Shown here piece after piece: positions 18,241 through 28,200 of a stretch of 64,000 nucleotides of DNA. Each line of letters starts with the position of its first letter. Position 1 is the stretch's first letter. Source of the DNA: Paenibacillus rigui (GTDB taxonomy: Bacteria > Bacillota > Bacilli > Paenibacillales > NBRC-103111); contig NZ_NMQW01000013.1 of the NCBI RefSeq assembly GCF_002234615.1, positions 1 through 64,000 on the forward strand. Direction: 5' to 3'. A program made the translations under genes and the position numbers. The notes beneath the pieces were generated by a model. The model was not told the DNA's origin. It did not search any database and saw nothing but the letters and a program-made list of their open reading frames with translations.

Positions 18241-19578
18241 ATGGCAAAGAAAACGCTCACACGGTTTTTGACTCTAACGACCGGTATGGCACTTGTTTTG
18301 GCGGGATGCTCCGGCTCCGGCGGTGGTCAGGTGAAGAATGACAATGGCAACGGTTCAGGAAGCAGTCAGGCTGCGAAAACGACAATCAAAATGATGCATT
18401 TGTGGCCGGCGGGCAGCTCAGCGACGCAGAATAAAATTGTAAACGATATCATCAAAGAGTACCAAGCGGCCAATCCGAATGTGACCGTCGAACAGGAAAT
18501 ACTTGAGAACGAGCAGTACAAAAACAAAATGAAAGTGCTTTCAACTTCCAACAACCTGCCTGACGTAGGCTTTACCTGGGCGGCAGGCTACATGGAGCCG
18601 TATGTGAAGGGCGACAAGTTTGCTCCGCTCGACGATTTGGTCCAAGGCGACTTAAAGGATAAATTCGTCAAAGGAACGACGGAAGCTTATGCTTTCAGCG
18701 GTAAAACGTATGCGCTTCCGGTCGAGCTGAATATCGTACCGGTTTACTATAACAAAGCGATCTTCGCGAAGTATAACCTGCAGGTACCGAAGACGTACGA
18801 CGAGTTCAAAAGCATTGTGAAAACGCTGGCCTCGAACGGCGTCGCACCGATCGCCCTAGGCAACAAGGACCGTTGGACGGGCTCGCTATGGTACATGTAC
18901 TTGGCGGACCGTATCGGCGGGCCGGAGACACTGAAGAAAGCGATCGACCGTACGGGGTCCTTCAACGATCCGGGCCTGGTGCGTGCTGCGCAGGAGATTA
19001 CTTCGCTTGTCGACGCGAATGCGTTCAACAAAGGTTTCAACGGGCTGTCCAACGACGAAGGCAAAGCGGAATTCATGAACAGCAAGGCCGCTATGTACAT
19101 GATGGGCACCTGGGAGCTTCCGAACTATACGACCAACAAAGACGTTCCGCAAACCTTCAAGGACCAGATCGGGTTCTTCAAATTCCCGACCGTCGATGGC
19201 GGTAAAGGTAATATGGACAGTTGGGTCGGCGGTCCAGGCGTAGGCTTGTTCGTCGGCAACAACTCGAAGGTGAAGGATGAAGCCAAGAAATTCGTCAGCT
19301 TCTTCGTCCAGAAGTGGGGCGAAAAGGCGATCTCCGAGGCAGGTGTCATTCCGGCAACGAAGGTTGATACGTCCAAGGTGAAGCTGCCGCAATTGTACAT
19401 CGATCTGCTGAATGAGTTAAATAAAGCAAGCAATATTACACTATTCGCCGATGTCCAGATGAAGCCAGCGTCCGCGGAAGTCCATCTGAACATGATTCAA
19501 GCTCTGTATGGCAAGGCGGTATCTCCGGAAGAGTTCGCCAAAAAGCATGAGGAAGCATTGGCTAAAGAAAGCAAGTAA
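18241..19578 (+). CDS. Sugar ABC importer binding lipoprotein (CUT1 type)
   Basis: 445-residue extracellular solute-binding protein of family 1. The signal peptide ends in the lipobox LVLAGC, so it is anchored on the outer face of the membrane, followed by a Gly/Ser-rich linker. The mature part has the usual pattern for carbohydrate binding proteins (ALPVELNIVPVYYNKAIFAK, TGSLWYMYLADR, FMNSKAAMYMMGTWELP). GGGGGAAG precedes the ATG. It is the first gene after the two-component pair and is followed by a strong hairpin and two permease genes. The ligand cannot be named from sequence. Confidence 0.92.
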   Translation: MAKKTLTRFLTLTTGMALVLAGCSGSGGGQVKNDNGNGSGSSQAAKTTIKMMHLWPAGSSATQNKIVNDIIKEYQAANPNVTVEQEILENEQYKNKMKVLSTSNNLPDVGFTWAAGYMEPYVKGDKFAPLDDLVQGDLKDKFVKGTTEAYAFSGKTYALPVELNIVPVYYNKAIFAKYNLQVPKTYDEFKSIVKTLASNGVAPIALGNKDRWTGSLWYMYLADRIGGPETLKKAIDRTGSFNDPGLVRAAQEITSLVDANAFNKGFNGLSNDEGKAEFMNSKAAMYMMGTWELPNYTTNKDVPQTFKDQIGFFKFPTVDGGKGNMDSWVGGPGVGLFVGNNSKVKDEAKKFVSFFVQKWGEKAISEAGVIPATKVDTSKVKLPQLYIDLLNELNKASNITLFADVQMKPASAEVHLNMIQALYGKAVSPEEFAKKHEEALAKESK

Positions 19579-19651
19579 TTTACTTTCAGAGAGAGTGCAT
19601 TCTCACATCCGATGCCTCGGAGGCTTATACAATCTATTGTGGTAGAGAAAT

Positions 19652-19693
19652 AGGACATTTTCCTCCTTATGCGATATGTCCTTTTTCTTTTTT
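19652..19693 (+). terminator. Intercistronic hairpin between binding protein and permease genes
   Basis: AGGACAT (19652-19658) pairs with ATGTCCT (19676-19682), followed by a T-rich tract. It looks like a partial terminator that would make binding-protein mRNA more abundant than permease mRNA. Confidence 0.75.
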
Positions 19694-19717
19694 ACAGGTG
19701 AAGGAGGAGAAACGAAG

Positions 19718-20599
19718 ATGGATAAAGTCATGTCCAACAAGAAAATCATTGCCATGTATATTCTGCCAGCGCTGCTCCTGATCTTGGCCCTTATCTATAT
19801 GCCAATCGTCTTGACAGGTTATTACGGCTTGATGAAATGGGACGGCGTCGGGACGATGGAGTACATTGGCCTTAGCAATTATAAGGAGCTGGTGCAAGAC
19901 GGATTGTTCTGGAACAGCGTCAAGCATTCGTTCCTCCTCGGGGTGTTTTCGACCCTCAGCTTGCTAGTTTACTTGCTGGTATCCCTTGTGTTGTCCGCGC
20001 GTTTACGAGGAGCGAACCTTTTTCGCAAAATTTATTTGATCCCGATGCTGCTGTCATCCGTAGCCATCGCCCAATTATGGCTAAAAATATTCCATCCGAC
20101 GAATGGCGTTCTGAATCATTTGCTGTCTTCGCTCGGGATTGATCCAACGCCTGAATGGCTTTCGAATCCGTCCATCGTTTTGTACGCCATCTTTATCCCG
20201 ATTTTGTGGCAGTACGCGGGGTTTTATATTCTGATTTATTACGCCGCACTGAAGAACGTACCTGCCTCCTTAATCGAAGCAGCCAGCATCGACGGAGCCG
20301 GTCCGTGGCGCATCGCGTTCTCCATCCGGGTTCCTTTAATTATGGAAGTCATCAAGGTGACGATCGTCCTTGCGATTGTCGGCTCGCTCAAATATTTCGA
20401 CTTGATTTACGTCATGACGGGAGGCGGGCCGAATGGGGCCAGCGAGGTCATGGCTTCCTACATGTACCGGAAAGCGTTCAAAGAATACGATTTCGGCTAT
20501 GCCAGCGCCATCGGCTTCTTCCTGCTCATCATTTGCCTGGTCATGACGTGGCTGATCCGCAAAGCGACGGCCGCCAAAGACGACATTCAATATTCGTAA
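19718..20599 (+). CDS. Sugar ABC importer permease (MalF/LacF type)
   Basis: Inner-membrane component with about six transmembrane helices. The EAA loop that contacts the ATPase reads ASLIEAASIDGAGPWRIAFSIRVP. The start at 19718 is set by AAGGAGGAG eight bases upstream. It is followed 14 bases later by the second permease. No ATPase gene is in this operon, so a shared ATPase is needed. Confidence 0.93.
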   Translation: MDKVMSNKKIIAMYILPALLLILALIYMPIVLTGYYGLMKWDGVGTMEYIGLSNYKELVQDGLFWNSVKHSFLLGVFSTLSLLVYLLVSLVLSARLRGANLFRKIYLIPMLLSSVAIAQLWLKIFHPTNGVLNHLLSSLGIDPTPEWLSNPSIVLYAIFIPILWQYAGFYILIYYAALKNVPASLIEAASIDGAGPWRIAFSIRVPLIMEVIKVTIVLAIVGSLKYFDLIYVMTGGGPNGASEVMASYMYRKAFKEYDFGYASAIGFFLLIICLVMTWLIRKATAAKDDIQYS

Positions 20600-20613
20600 A
20601 GGAGAGGATTCCG

Positions 20614-21495
20614 ATGATCACCGGTACGGCAAAGCTTTCAACCATACATCATTCCAGGCAAAATCGGCTGCTCGGACGAATCGGATACGGAGCGCTTTAC
20701 GTCGTTTTGACAGTAGTGGCTCTGATTCAGATGCTTCCTCTTCTGTGGCTGCTCTTATTTTCACTTAAAAATAATGAGGAAATCTTCAACCTGGCTCCGT
20801 TCGCGCTACCGGAGAGGCTGCGCTGGGAAAACTATGCTAAGGTATGGTCGCAAGGCCACATCAACACGTACTTCTTCAATAGTGTCTGGATTACCGTCGC
20901 AGCGATTGTAGTTACGGTGCTCGCGGCCAGTCTCGTCACGTTCGCTGTCACGAGGATGAAGTGGAAGCTGCAATCGTTCGTGCTCGGCATCTTCATGGTC
21001 GGGTTCATGATCCCCGTGCATTCGACGCTCATTCCGCTGTTCAGCTTTTTTACAAAGACAGGCTTGACCAATCATCCGCTATCCGTCATTTTATCGTACA
21101 TCGCCTTTAATTTGCCGATCACGATCATGATCATGCTTGGGTTCTATGCCACACTGCCGCGGGAAGTCGAAGAAGCCGCCGTCATGGACGGATGTTCCGT
21201 GAACAGGCTTTTCTTCAGCATTACCCTGCCCATGACCGCGTCGGTGCTGTCGACGGCCGTTATCATTAACATGATCTACAACTGGAACGAATTCATCTTC
21301 GTCAATACGTTTATCAGCTCGGATCAATTCAAGACGCTGACGGTCGGGGTGCAAAATTTCATCGGTCAGTACACAACAGACTGGGGGGCGATCGGTGCTA
21401 CGCTGATGATCAGCATTTTACCGATTTTGATCGCGTTCGTGCTGCTCAGCAATAGAATCGTTGAAGGAATCGCGGCAGGGTCGGTTAAAGGGTAA
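20614..21495 (+). CDS. Sugar ABC importer permease (MalG/LacG type)
   Basis: 293-residue second permease with six predicted helices. The EAA loop is VEEAAVMDGCSVNRLFFSITLP, and the C-terminus has the family end AGSVKG. The start at 20614 follows AAAGGAGAGGA; the frame is open much further upstream, but that part overlaps the preceding permease gene in another frame and is not coding. It is the last gene of the operon, closed by the terminator at 21577-21623. Confidence 0.93.
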   Translation: MITGTAKLSTIHHSRQNRLLGRIGYGALYVVLTVVALIQMLPLLWLLLFSLKNNEEIFNLAPFALPERLRWENYAKVWSQGHINTYFFNSVWITVAAIVVTVLAASLVTFAVTRMKWKLQSFVLGIFMVGFMIPVHSTLIPLFSFFTKTGLTNHPLSVILSYIAFNLPITIMIMLGFYATLPREVEEAAVMDGCSVNRLFFSITLPMTASVLSTAVIINMIYNWNEFIFVNTFISSDQFKTLTVGVQNFIGQYTTDWGAIGATLMISILPILIAFVLLSNRIVEGIAAGSVKG

Positions 21496-21576
21496 GAGGA
21501 GCGGCGGCTTTCGTACCCTGACCAGCTGTATAAATTAGATAAGCAGCAGCGAGCGGCTTCAGTAAATTTACAAGAG

Positions 21577-21623
21577 AAAGAGGCTGTCCCCGGTCATTTT
21601 ATGACCTATGGGACAGCCTCTTT
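21577..21623. terminator. Strong bidirectional terminator
   Basis: Fourteen-base perfect arms AAAGAGGCTGTCCC (21577-21590) and GGGACAGCCTCTTT (21610-21623) enclose a second stem, GGTCAT/ATGACC. It lies between the converging permease and citrate synthase genes. Confidence 0.85.
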
Positions 21624-21636
21624 GAATCGGCAGCCA

Positions 21637-22725
21637 TTATTGCGACTCAGGCTGCGCTCCCGTGTACAGAGATTGCGGGCGGAAAATGCGGTTGATACTC
21701 GCTTGCTCCAGCAGGTGAGCCGTCCATCCGACCACCCTTGCAGCAGTGAAGGTCGGCGTGAACAGATCGGACGGCAGCTGGATCGCCCGCATAATGGATG
21801 CGGCAAAAAACTCTACGTTCGTGTATAAACGACGGCCCGGCTTATATTCCTCAAGCAGGCGTATGGCCGTTTCCTCTACATGAATCGCGAGATCGAACCA
21901 AGGATCCTGACCGGTCATGCCGGAGGTGACAAGACGCAGCGCTTCCGCTCTCGGATCGCGTGTCTTGTAAACCCGGTGGCCAAAGCCCATCAGCCGCTCA
22001 CCTTGTTCCAGCTTGGCCCGCAGCCATGGCTCCGCATTCGCTTTGGTGCCGATATCCTCGAGCATCGCCGTGACTTCCGATGGAGCGCCGCCATGCAGAG
22101 GCCCTTTCATCGCACCGATAGCACCGGATACAGCCGATGCCATATCCGACTGGGTGGACAGCACGACGCGGCCCGCGAAGGTCGAAGCATTCATGCCATG
22201 CTCCATACCGAGAATGAGATAAGCCGTCAACGCCTTGCTGTGCGCTTCCTCCGGCCGCTGACCGGTTAACATGTACAAATAATTCGCCGCGTGCGCCAGA
22301 GCGGCATCGGGCTCGACAAAGGCACGGCCCGTTTGCTGCCGGTACCGGTAAGCGATGAGTACCGGCAGCTTCGCTGTCAGGGAGATGGCCTGCTCGATTG
22401 TAGGCGGCCACGCGTAGTCGATGGAAGCGATGATCGTCTGCAGCACAGACATCATCGGAAGCGACAGCGGCAGCACATCCATCAGCTGCCTCATCTGCGC
22501 CGGCAGCTCCCGCTGTTCGACCAGCTTGCTCTGCAGAGCGGCCAGCTCCTCCCCATTCGGCAGTCTTCCGTACCACAGCAAATGACAAACTTCCTCGAAG
22601 CTCTTGGAAATAGCCAGATCTTTGGCCCAGTGACCCCTGTACACCAAATATCCATTTTCACCATCCACCAGGCTAATGTCCGTTTCCGCAGCAATGACGC
22701 CTTCCAATCCCGTTACCTTTGCCAT
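21637..22725 (-). CDS. Citrate synthase / methylcitrate synthase family
   Basis: Condenses acetyl-CoA, or propionyl-CoA in methylcitrate synthases, with oxaloacetate. At 362 residues it is a small Gram-positive type I enzyme, similar in size to CitA, CitZ and MmgD. The active-site histidines lie in LGMEHGMNASTFAGR and GPLHGGAPSEV, the GFGHRVYKTRDPRA stretch is the CoA/oxaloacetate loop, and the catalytic aspartate position falls near NVEFFAASIM. There it lacks the usual D (many enzymes read NVDFYS), which deserves checking. The start at 22725 follows GAGGAG by eight bases. It is not in an operon with other Krebs or methylcitrate genes, so the substrate is undecided. Confidence 0.85.
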   Translation of the reverse strand: MAKVTGLEGVIAAETDISLVDGENGYLVYRGHWAKDLAISKSFEEVCHLLWYGRLPNGEELAALQSKLVEQRELPAQMRQLMDVLPLSLPMMSVLQTIIASIDYAWPPTIEQAISLTAKLPVLIAYRYRQQTGRAFVEPDAALAHAANYLYMLTGQRPEEAHSKALTAYLILGMEHGMNASTFAGRVVLSTQSDMASAVSGAIGAMKGPLHGGAPSEVTAMLEDIGTKANAEPWLRAKLEQGERLMGFGHRVYKTRDPRAEALRLVTSGMTGQDPWFDLAIHVEETAIRLLEEYKPGRRLYTNVEFFAASIMRAIQLPSDLFTPTFTAARVVGWTAHLLEQASINRIFRPQSLYTGAQPESQ

Positions 22726-22773
22726 CGTTAACACTCCTCATACAATAATTGAACCGCTTCTGCTAATACATTT

Positions 22774-22802
22774 AGCATAACGCATCAGATATATATTGTA
22801 AA
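22774..22802 (-). promoter_or_regulatory. Probable promoter of the citrate synthase gene
   Basis: TTTACA (22802-22797) and TATGCT (22779-22774) are 17 bases apart, within a very AT-rich upstream region, about 50 bases before the start codon. Confidence 0.55.
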
Positions 22803-22888
22803 TTTATCGTTTTATATATACCATATAAAATTATTTTATCAATCAAAGCCGTTCCCCTCCCATTGCATCGTTTGGCACGGATAGGCAC

Positions 22889-22940
22889 CAAAAAAAGGTC
22901 CATTCCAGGTCACGACAGGACCCGAAATGAACCTTTTATT
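22889..22940 (-). terminator. Terminator of the DUF2167 gene
   Basis: A long minus-strand hairpin pairs AAAGGTTCATT and GGGTC with GACC and AATGGACCTTT, followed by a T run. It starts directly after the stop codon. Confidence 0.82.
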
Positions 22941-23852
22941 TTACTGAGCCGGTGTTTCTCCTTGTTGATCCGATGGAGGCTGCACGGCGGACGGCTGCTG
23001 CGTCTCAGACTCCTGTTGTTTTCGGCGGAACAGCCTTTTCACCAAGGCTCCAATACCGCCCAGGGCGGCCAGAATGAGCACGAAAAACTTTTTGCCGAAA
23101 AGCGCTATCGTTGCCAACAGTCCGACCTTCTTGGCTGCAACGAGCCCGGCCCCTCCCAAAATAAGGGCGGACAGTCCATACTCCGCTGTTTTATCCTTAG
23201 AGGCATCGAACTCCTCATATTTCTGTCCGGCTTTAACCTCAAGCTTCGGAAGAATTTTCTCATTCAGCACTTTTCGGTCGGCCTCCAAATGCTCCGGGTC
23301 CGAGACCAGAATGACAGACACTGTGCCCTGACGCGTCAGTAAACGGACGTTGTAGTTCAGAAACGGCTGCTTCTTCTCATCCTCCAGCTTCAGAGACCAC
23401 GACAGATTATGTGTTTTCTCATCGTAAAAGGGCTCGACATCCCATCCCGTTACATAAATCCGGTCGCCTGGCTGTTTATCCTTATTCGCTTCTTCAGTAC
23501 CCTTCTTATAGCTTTTCAGAATCGCATTCGCATCGATTTTCTTTTTCTCATCATCTTTGATATGGCCGGTTTCATTATATTCAAAGATCACTTCCCAGTT
23601 TTGAGTGTCATCCTTTGGATACACACTGCCGATCTCTCGTCCTGACGGTATGTCATGAGCCTCTTTGCTCAACTTGATCGTATCCTCGGCATTTAGCATC
23701 ACCAGGGACGGGTCGAGATCAATCGATACGATGTTTTTCATCTCCACCTTTTTCCCGCCGTCGATCCAGTTGTACGTATTTTGCGCTGCCATTGCGCTTC
23801 CGCTCCAGGATAAGCTGAGAGCCAGTGTTAACCCTAACAATCTTTTTTTCAT
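22941..23852 (-). CDS. DUF2167 membrane-anchored protein
   Basis: 303-residue protein with a cleavable signal peptide (cut after AMA) and one or two C-terminal hydrophobic segments (YGLSALILGGAGLVAAKK and FVLILAALGGIGALV), followed by a basic and Gln/Pro-rich tail. The exported middle part has the DUF2167 pattern, including WEVIFEYNETGHIKDD and VTGWDVEPFYDEKTHNLSW. The family has no known function. The start is the third in-frame ATG (23852), because GGAGG is eight bases upstream of it and only two bases from an earlier one. Confidence 0.85.
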   Translation of the reverse strand: MKKRLLGLTLALSLSWSGSAMAAQNTYNWIDGGKKVEMKNIVSIDLDPSLVMLNAEDTIKLSKEAHDIPSGREIGSVYPKDDTQNWEVIFEYNETGHIKDDEKKKIDANAILKSYKKGTEEANKDKQPGDRIYVTGWDVEPFYDEKTHNLSWSLKLEDEKKQPFLNYNVRLLTRQGTVSVILVSDPEHLEADRKVLNEKILPKLEVKAGQKYEEFDASKDKTAEYGLSALILGGAGLVAAKKVGLLATIALFGKKFFVLILAALGGIGALVKRLFRRKQQESETQQPSAVQPPSDQQGETPAQ

Positions 23853-24138
23853 CTTCATGTCCTCCATTGTTTTGCGCCTGCTGCATAGAAGGGTACGTAC
23901 AATTCCTTTCAGATTTACGTGACTTTTTACTTATATACATTACGGGCTGTTTGGTGTACCTTGTAATAACCTTTCTTTTGTCAATCCCATATTACAACAT
24001 TAAAATGTGTATTTTTTAACAAAAATGGTTATTATTTGGTTTTTTTATTGATTTAACATTTGTCGGCATCCGCCTCTCATTTCTTTAGCTTTATTTTGTG
24101 ACGGATTGGTGAACGCAGTTTCCCCACCCCTGCTCCGC

Positions 24139-24200
24139 CAAGGATAACCGTGATAACCGGCCATCTTTCTAAGTTGGCACGCTCCTATCTACTGAAAAAC
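24139..24200. repeat. Intergenic repeat, diverged copy D
   Basis: Begins CAAGGATAACCG, contains GGCCATCTTTC and TTGGCA, and ends CTATCTACTGAAAAAC. The ends match copies A and B, but the palindrome is degraded. It sits in the same place relative to a terminator as the other copies. Confidence 0.45.
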
Positions 24201-24235
24201 AAAAACCCATCCGACGCTATCACATCGGATGGGTT
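24194..24235 (-). terminator. Terminator of the sbcD-sbcC-dehydrogenase unit
   Basis: AACCCATCCGA (24204-24214) pairs with TCGGATGGGTT (24225-24235), followed on the minus strand by TTTTTGTTTTT. Confidence 0.88.
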
Positions 24236-24278
24236 CTAGTCCTATTTAAAAGTTCATTTAATCACAACGGCAGCCTCC

Positions 24279-25199
24279 TTACGGAGTCTCGTTTTTTTCC
24301 GTACCAATGATCGTATCGGTCCAGGCTTCATAACACTTGGCTATCGCACTCATGTCTTCCGCTCCCCAGCCGCTGTTGCAGGCGATCTGGAAAATTTGCT
24401 GTACCGAAGCACGCATCGGCACAGGCACCTCCAGCGACTCGGCGAGGCGTCCGGCCAGCTTCAAATCCTTGAGCATCAATCGGGTCATGAATTGGGCCGA
24501 AAAATCCCGGCTCAAGATCTTCGGTCCTTTCATTTCCGCCATGCCGCTGCGGCCTCCGCCCCCTCCCAGCACTTCCAGGAACAGCGCCGGATCGCCGCCG
24601 GATTTCTGGATCATGGCCAAGCTCTCCGCAAGCGCCGTCAAATTCGCCGCAACGAGCATGTTATTGGCCAGCTTCGCATTCGCCCCGGCACCGCTTGCTC
24701 CCATGTACACGGCCTTCTTCCCCATCGCGTCGAACAACGGCACACAAGCCTCATAGGCTTCCCGCTTCCCGCCAACGATAAAGGTCAGCACACCTTCGAT
24801 CGCTTGAGGCTCGCTGCCGGTCACCGGGGCATCCAGCATATCCACGCCAAGGGAAGACAGCTGTTCCGCAAGCTTCTGGCTTGTCACCGGATAGATCGTG
24901 CTGCAATCCACTACGATACGGGGTTTATTTGCTTCCGCCGTTTGACATGCCGCAGCAATTCCCTGTGCGCCAAGATAGACTTCCTCCACGGCGGCATCGT
25001 CCGTGAGCATGGTGAACACAATATCCGCTTGCCCCGCAGCTTCCGCCGGCGAGGAAGCGACACGAACGGAACCGAGAGCTTCAAGCTCCCGGGCTTTCTC
25101 ACGGTTCCGGTTATACACAACAAGGGAATAGCCCGCTTTATGAAGATTTGTCGCCATCGGCTTGCCCATCGTGCCTAATCCGATAAATGCAATATTCAT
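24279..25199 (-). CDS. 3-hydroxyisobutyrate dehydrogenase-family oxidoreductase
   Basis: 306-residue NAD(P)-dependent beta-hydroxyacid dehydrogenase. The Rossmann motif is NIAFIGLGTMGKPMATNL, the substrate loop is DAPVTGSEPQA, and the catalytic lysine lies in GAGANAKLANNML. The family includes 3-hydroxyisobutyrate dehydrogenase, tartronate semialdehyde reductase (GarR) and YkwC; the substrate is not decided by sequence. AAGGAGG lies 11 bases before the ATG. It starts 33 bases after sbcC and ends at the terminator of this unit, so it may be co-transcribed with sbcDC although no functional link is evident. Confidence 0.9.
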   Translation of the reverse strand: MNIAFIGLGTMGKPMATNLHKAGYSLVVYNRNREKARELEALGSVRVASSPAEAAGQADIVFTMLTDDAAVEEVYLGAQGIAAACQTAEANKPRIVVDCSTIYPVTSQKLAEQLSSLGVDMLDAPVTGSEPQAIEGVLTFIVGGKREAYEACVPLFDAMGKKAVYMGASGAGANAKLANNMLVAANLTALAESLAMIQKSGGDPALFLEVLGGGGGRSGMAEMKGPKILSRDFSAQFMTRLMLKDLKLAGRLAESLEVPVPMRASVQQIFQIACNSGWGAEDMSAIAKCYEAWTDTIIGTEKNETP

Positions 25200-25232
25200 C
25201 CTTGGTTCTGCCTCCTTGATCTGATAGGTTCC

Positions 25233-28200
25233 TTATTTCAATACAAATTCGGTACGGCTGCAGCCTTCCTTCGTCTTACGAACCTCCAGAACGGCCGGGA
25301 ATGCCTGCTTAAGCTCTTGTACGTGTGAAATGACGCCGATCATCCGCCCTGCCCGCTGCAGATCAATCAAGGTCGTAATCGCTTTGTTCAGGGAGTCTTC
25401 GTCCAATGAACCGAAGCCTTCGTCGATGAACATCATCTCGATGGAAACGCCGCCTTGATGCGCCTGGATGACATCGGTCATCCCTAGGGCAAGGCATAGG
25501 GAGGCATTAAACTTTTCACCGCCTGAGAGCGTCTTTACATCCCGGTTTTGTCCTGTGTAGGCATCATACACATCCAGCCCCAGACCGCTTTGCTTGCCCC
25601 GCGACTCCAACCGGTCGCTCCGCTCCAGCAGGAACTGCCCATTGGACAACTCCCGTAAGCGCGCATTGGCTGCCTGTAGGATCTGCTCTAAAAATTCTAT
25701 CAAAATATAACGTTCAAAGGAAATTTTCATAGAATTATCCCCTTTGAGCATCTGGTAAATATCCATCACCTGCTCCAAGCGTGCCTCCTGCTCCCGCACC
25801 TTCTCATATGCAGAGCCTATCGCTGTGTGCAGCCGCTCCGCCTCCCTGCGACAATTGTCCGTGTGCTGCAGCCTGGAAGCGGCCTGCTCCAGCTCCTGCT
25901 TCGTACGCGTCATGCCGGTGTGCAGTACCTCCAGCTGAGGGCGCTCCCTGCCGGCCAGCTCCAGCTCCAGCGCCGCCAGCTGCTGGGACAATGCGGCGAA
26001 CGCGGTTTGGAACGCTTCGAGCTGATCCTTCAGGCTATTTCTGGCCGCCTCAGGCAGCTTGCAAGCCCCGAGCTCGTCCATTGAAGCGAAGCCTGATTTG
26101 GCCAGCTCCTCCTGGAAGCGGCCGGCCGCTTCCTGCCTCGACGCTTCAGCCTCCTGCAGCTGCAAGGCCAATTGGGCCTCGCTCGCCTTCTCCTCGGCCC
26201 ACCGCGTCTGCCGAAGCTGCCGCTCCTCCTGGGCCGCTTTCCAGGCTGCATCCAACCGCTGCACGAGCGCCTGCTGCTCCTTCGTCCGCTGCTCCAGCAG
26301 GCTCGGCGTACGCAGCGGCTCAGGAATGCGCTCCAGCTCATGGTCGAGGAGCGATTGCTTCGTGCTGCGATCCACCGTAAGCTGCTGCAGCTGGCCGGTC
26401 AGCTGCTCCTTGTCCAGCTGCAGCCGGTCGAGCTGCCCCTCCAGCTGCTCGGCCTCCTGCTTCAGCTGCTGGAGGACGCCGGCTTGGTCCGTCAGCTGGG
26501 CAATGTCCGCCGCCAGCAGCTTCCCTTCCCGCTCGGCGGCGGCAAGCTGCTCGCTCAAGCCCTCCGGCACGATCCCGTGCTCGGCGACGGCTTCCGCGCT
26601 GCCATCCCAGCCCGAGCGCGCAGCGGCCGCTTGCGCCTTCGCCGTGCTCAGCTCGTGCTGAATGTGGCGCAGCGTATCCTTCGCCTGCTGCAGCGCTTCG
26701 CGCGACGGCACGGCCTGATCCGCAGACGCCTTGTGCGGGTGCGCCTCGCTGCCGCAGACAGGGCAAGGCTTGCCGTCATGCAGATGCGCTGCCAGCAGGC
26801 TCGCTTGCCCTTCAATCCACAGCGCTTCGAGCCGGTCATGCTCCTCCTGCGCTCCGAGCGCCATCCGTTCCCGCTCTGCTTCCAAGCGCTGCATGTCGGC
26901 CAGCTGCTTCTCAAGCAGCGTCAGCTCCTTCAGCAGCTTGTACTTGCTGCGCAGCCGATCGCGCTGCAGCAGCTTGTCCGGCAGCGCCGCACCGGCGGCT
27001 TCCATCGCCTTGATCCGCTCTGCGCCCCGCTGCTTCGCCAGCCGGGCCTCGGCCAGCTTCGCCTCCAAGCCGCTGAGCCTGGAGGCTGCGATCTGCTCCT
27101 CGGCGAGCAGCCGCTTCACCTCGAGCCGCTGGGCCTCGAGCGACCGCACGGCAGGCGCCAGCTCCGCCAGCCGCTGCAGCTCCCGCTCCGCCTCGCGGCG
27201 CTCCGGCTCCCGCGCCTCCTCGGCGCGGTACCGCTCGTCCGCCCGGGCGCTCGCCTGCTCCGCCGCTTGGACGTCGCGGCGCTTCGCTTCGTGCTGCGCA
27301 CGCTTCGCTTGCACGTCGCGCTCGCTGCGCGCAGCATGCTCCTCGTACGGCTCGATGCGCGCCGCCCGTTCCGCGAGAGCAAGCCTTCGCGCCTGCTCCT
27401 CGGCGGTGGGCCGCTGCGCCTCCAGCTCATCGCGCCGGATCCGCTTCCCGGCGAGCTCGTCGAAGCGTCCATTCAGCGCGGACGCTTCGCGCAGCGCGAG
27501 CTCCTCCTGCTCCAGCCGGCGGGCCAAGACGGCTTTCTCACCCTCCGCCTCCGCCTTCAGCTGCGTGTAATGCGCAAGCTCTTCTGCCAAGCCGTCCAGC
27601 ATTTGCTGTGCACTGACATGCTCCTGCTGCCGGGATGCGGCAAGAAGACTGCCTTCTCGGATCGGTAAAATATCGTAAACCTGCTTCCGGTACAGCTCCT
27701 GGGTCAGCTGGGCATCCTTCAGCGCATCCTTGCCTTCCCGGTTTTTTTGCTGGAATCGCTCTTCCAGCTTATAGTACAGGTTCGTACGGAATATACGCCG
27801 CAAAATCTCTTCCTTATTCTCTGTATCAGAGGTCAGCAGCTTGCGAAACTCGCCTTGCGGAAGCATTACAATTTGGCTGAACTGCTCCTTCGTCAGGCCG
27901 AGAATCGATTCCAGCTTGCTGTTCACATCCGACACCATGAACCGGTCCACGCAGGGCACATCCTGGCCGGAGGTTGTTTCGTACAGCTCGGCCTTTCCCC
28001 CGGTTTCGCTCTTGTTGGCGCCCTTTCGGTGAGGCATTTGGCGAAATACACGGTACGTCCGCTTCCCGACGGCAAAGCAAAACTCCACCGAGGTATGAAC
28101 CTCCTCCTTGGCAAAATGACTGCGCAGCACTCTCGGCTCCGCGCGGTCCTCACCGCTTGCGAAGCCGTAGAGGGCAAAGCAAATCGCGTCGAAAATCGAG

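Larger units (their letters stand above)
23853..24278. other. Intergenic stretch upstream of the DUF2167 gene
   Basis: About 425 bases without a supported gene. From right to left it holds a terminator (24194-24235), the diverged repeat copy D (24139-24200), and an AT-rich region with scattered promoter-like words (TTGACA and TATATA on the minus strand) but no well-spaced pair. Confidence 0.55.

Noticed and set aside
21577-21623. A long perfect inverted repeat considered as a miniature transposon or insertion-sequence end
   Set aside because: It is single in the window, has no target duplication, and sits exactly between two converging genes with U-tract potential, so a bidirectional terminator is simpler.
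26172-27668. A 498-codon open frame antisense to sbcC
   Set aside because: It lies opposite the Ala/Glu/Arg/Gln-rich coiled coil of SbcC; the GC-rich codon pattern removes stops from the other strand. The product is Leu/Arg/Gln low-complexity and has no ribosome site.
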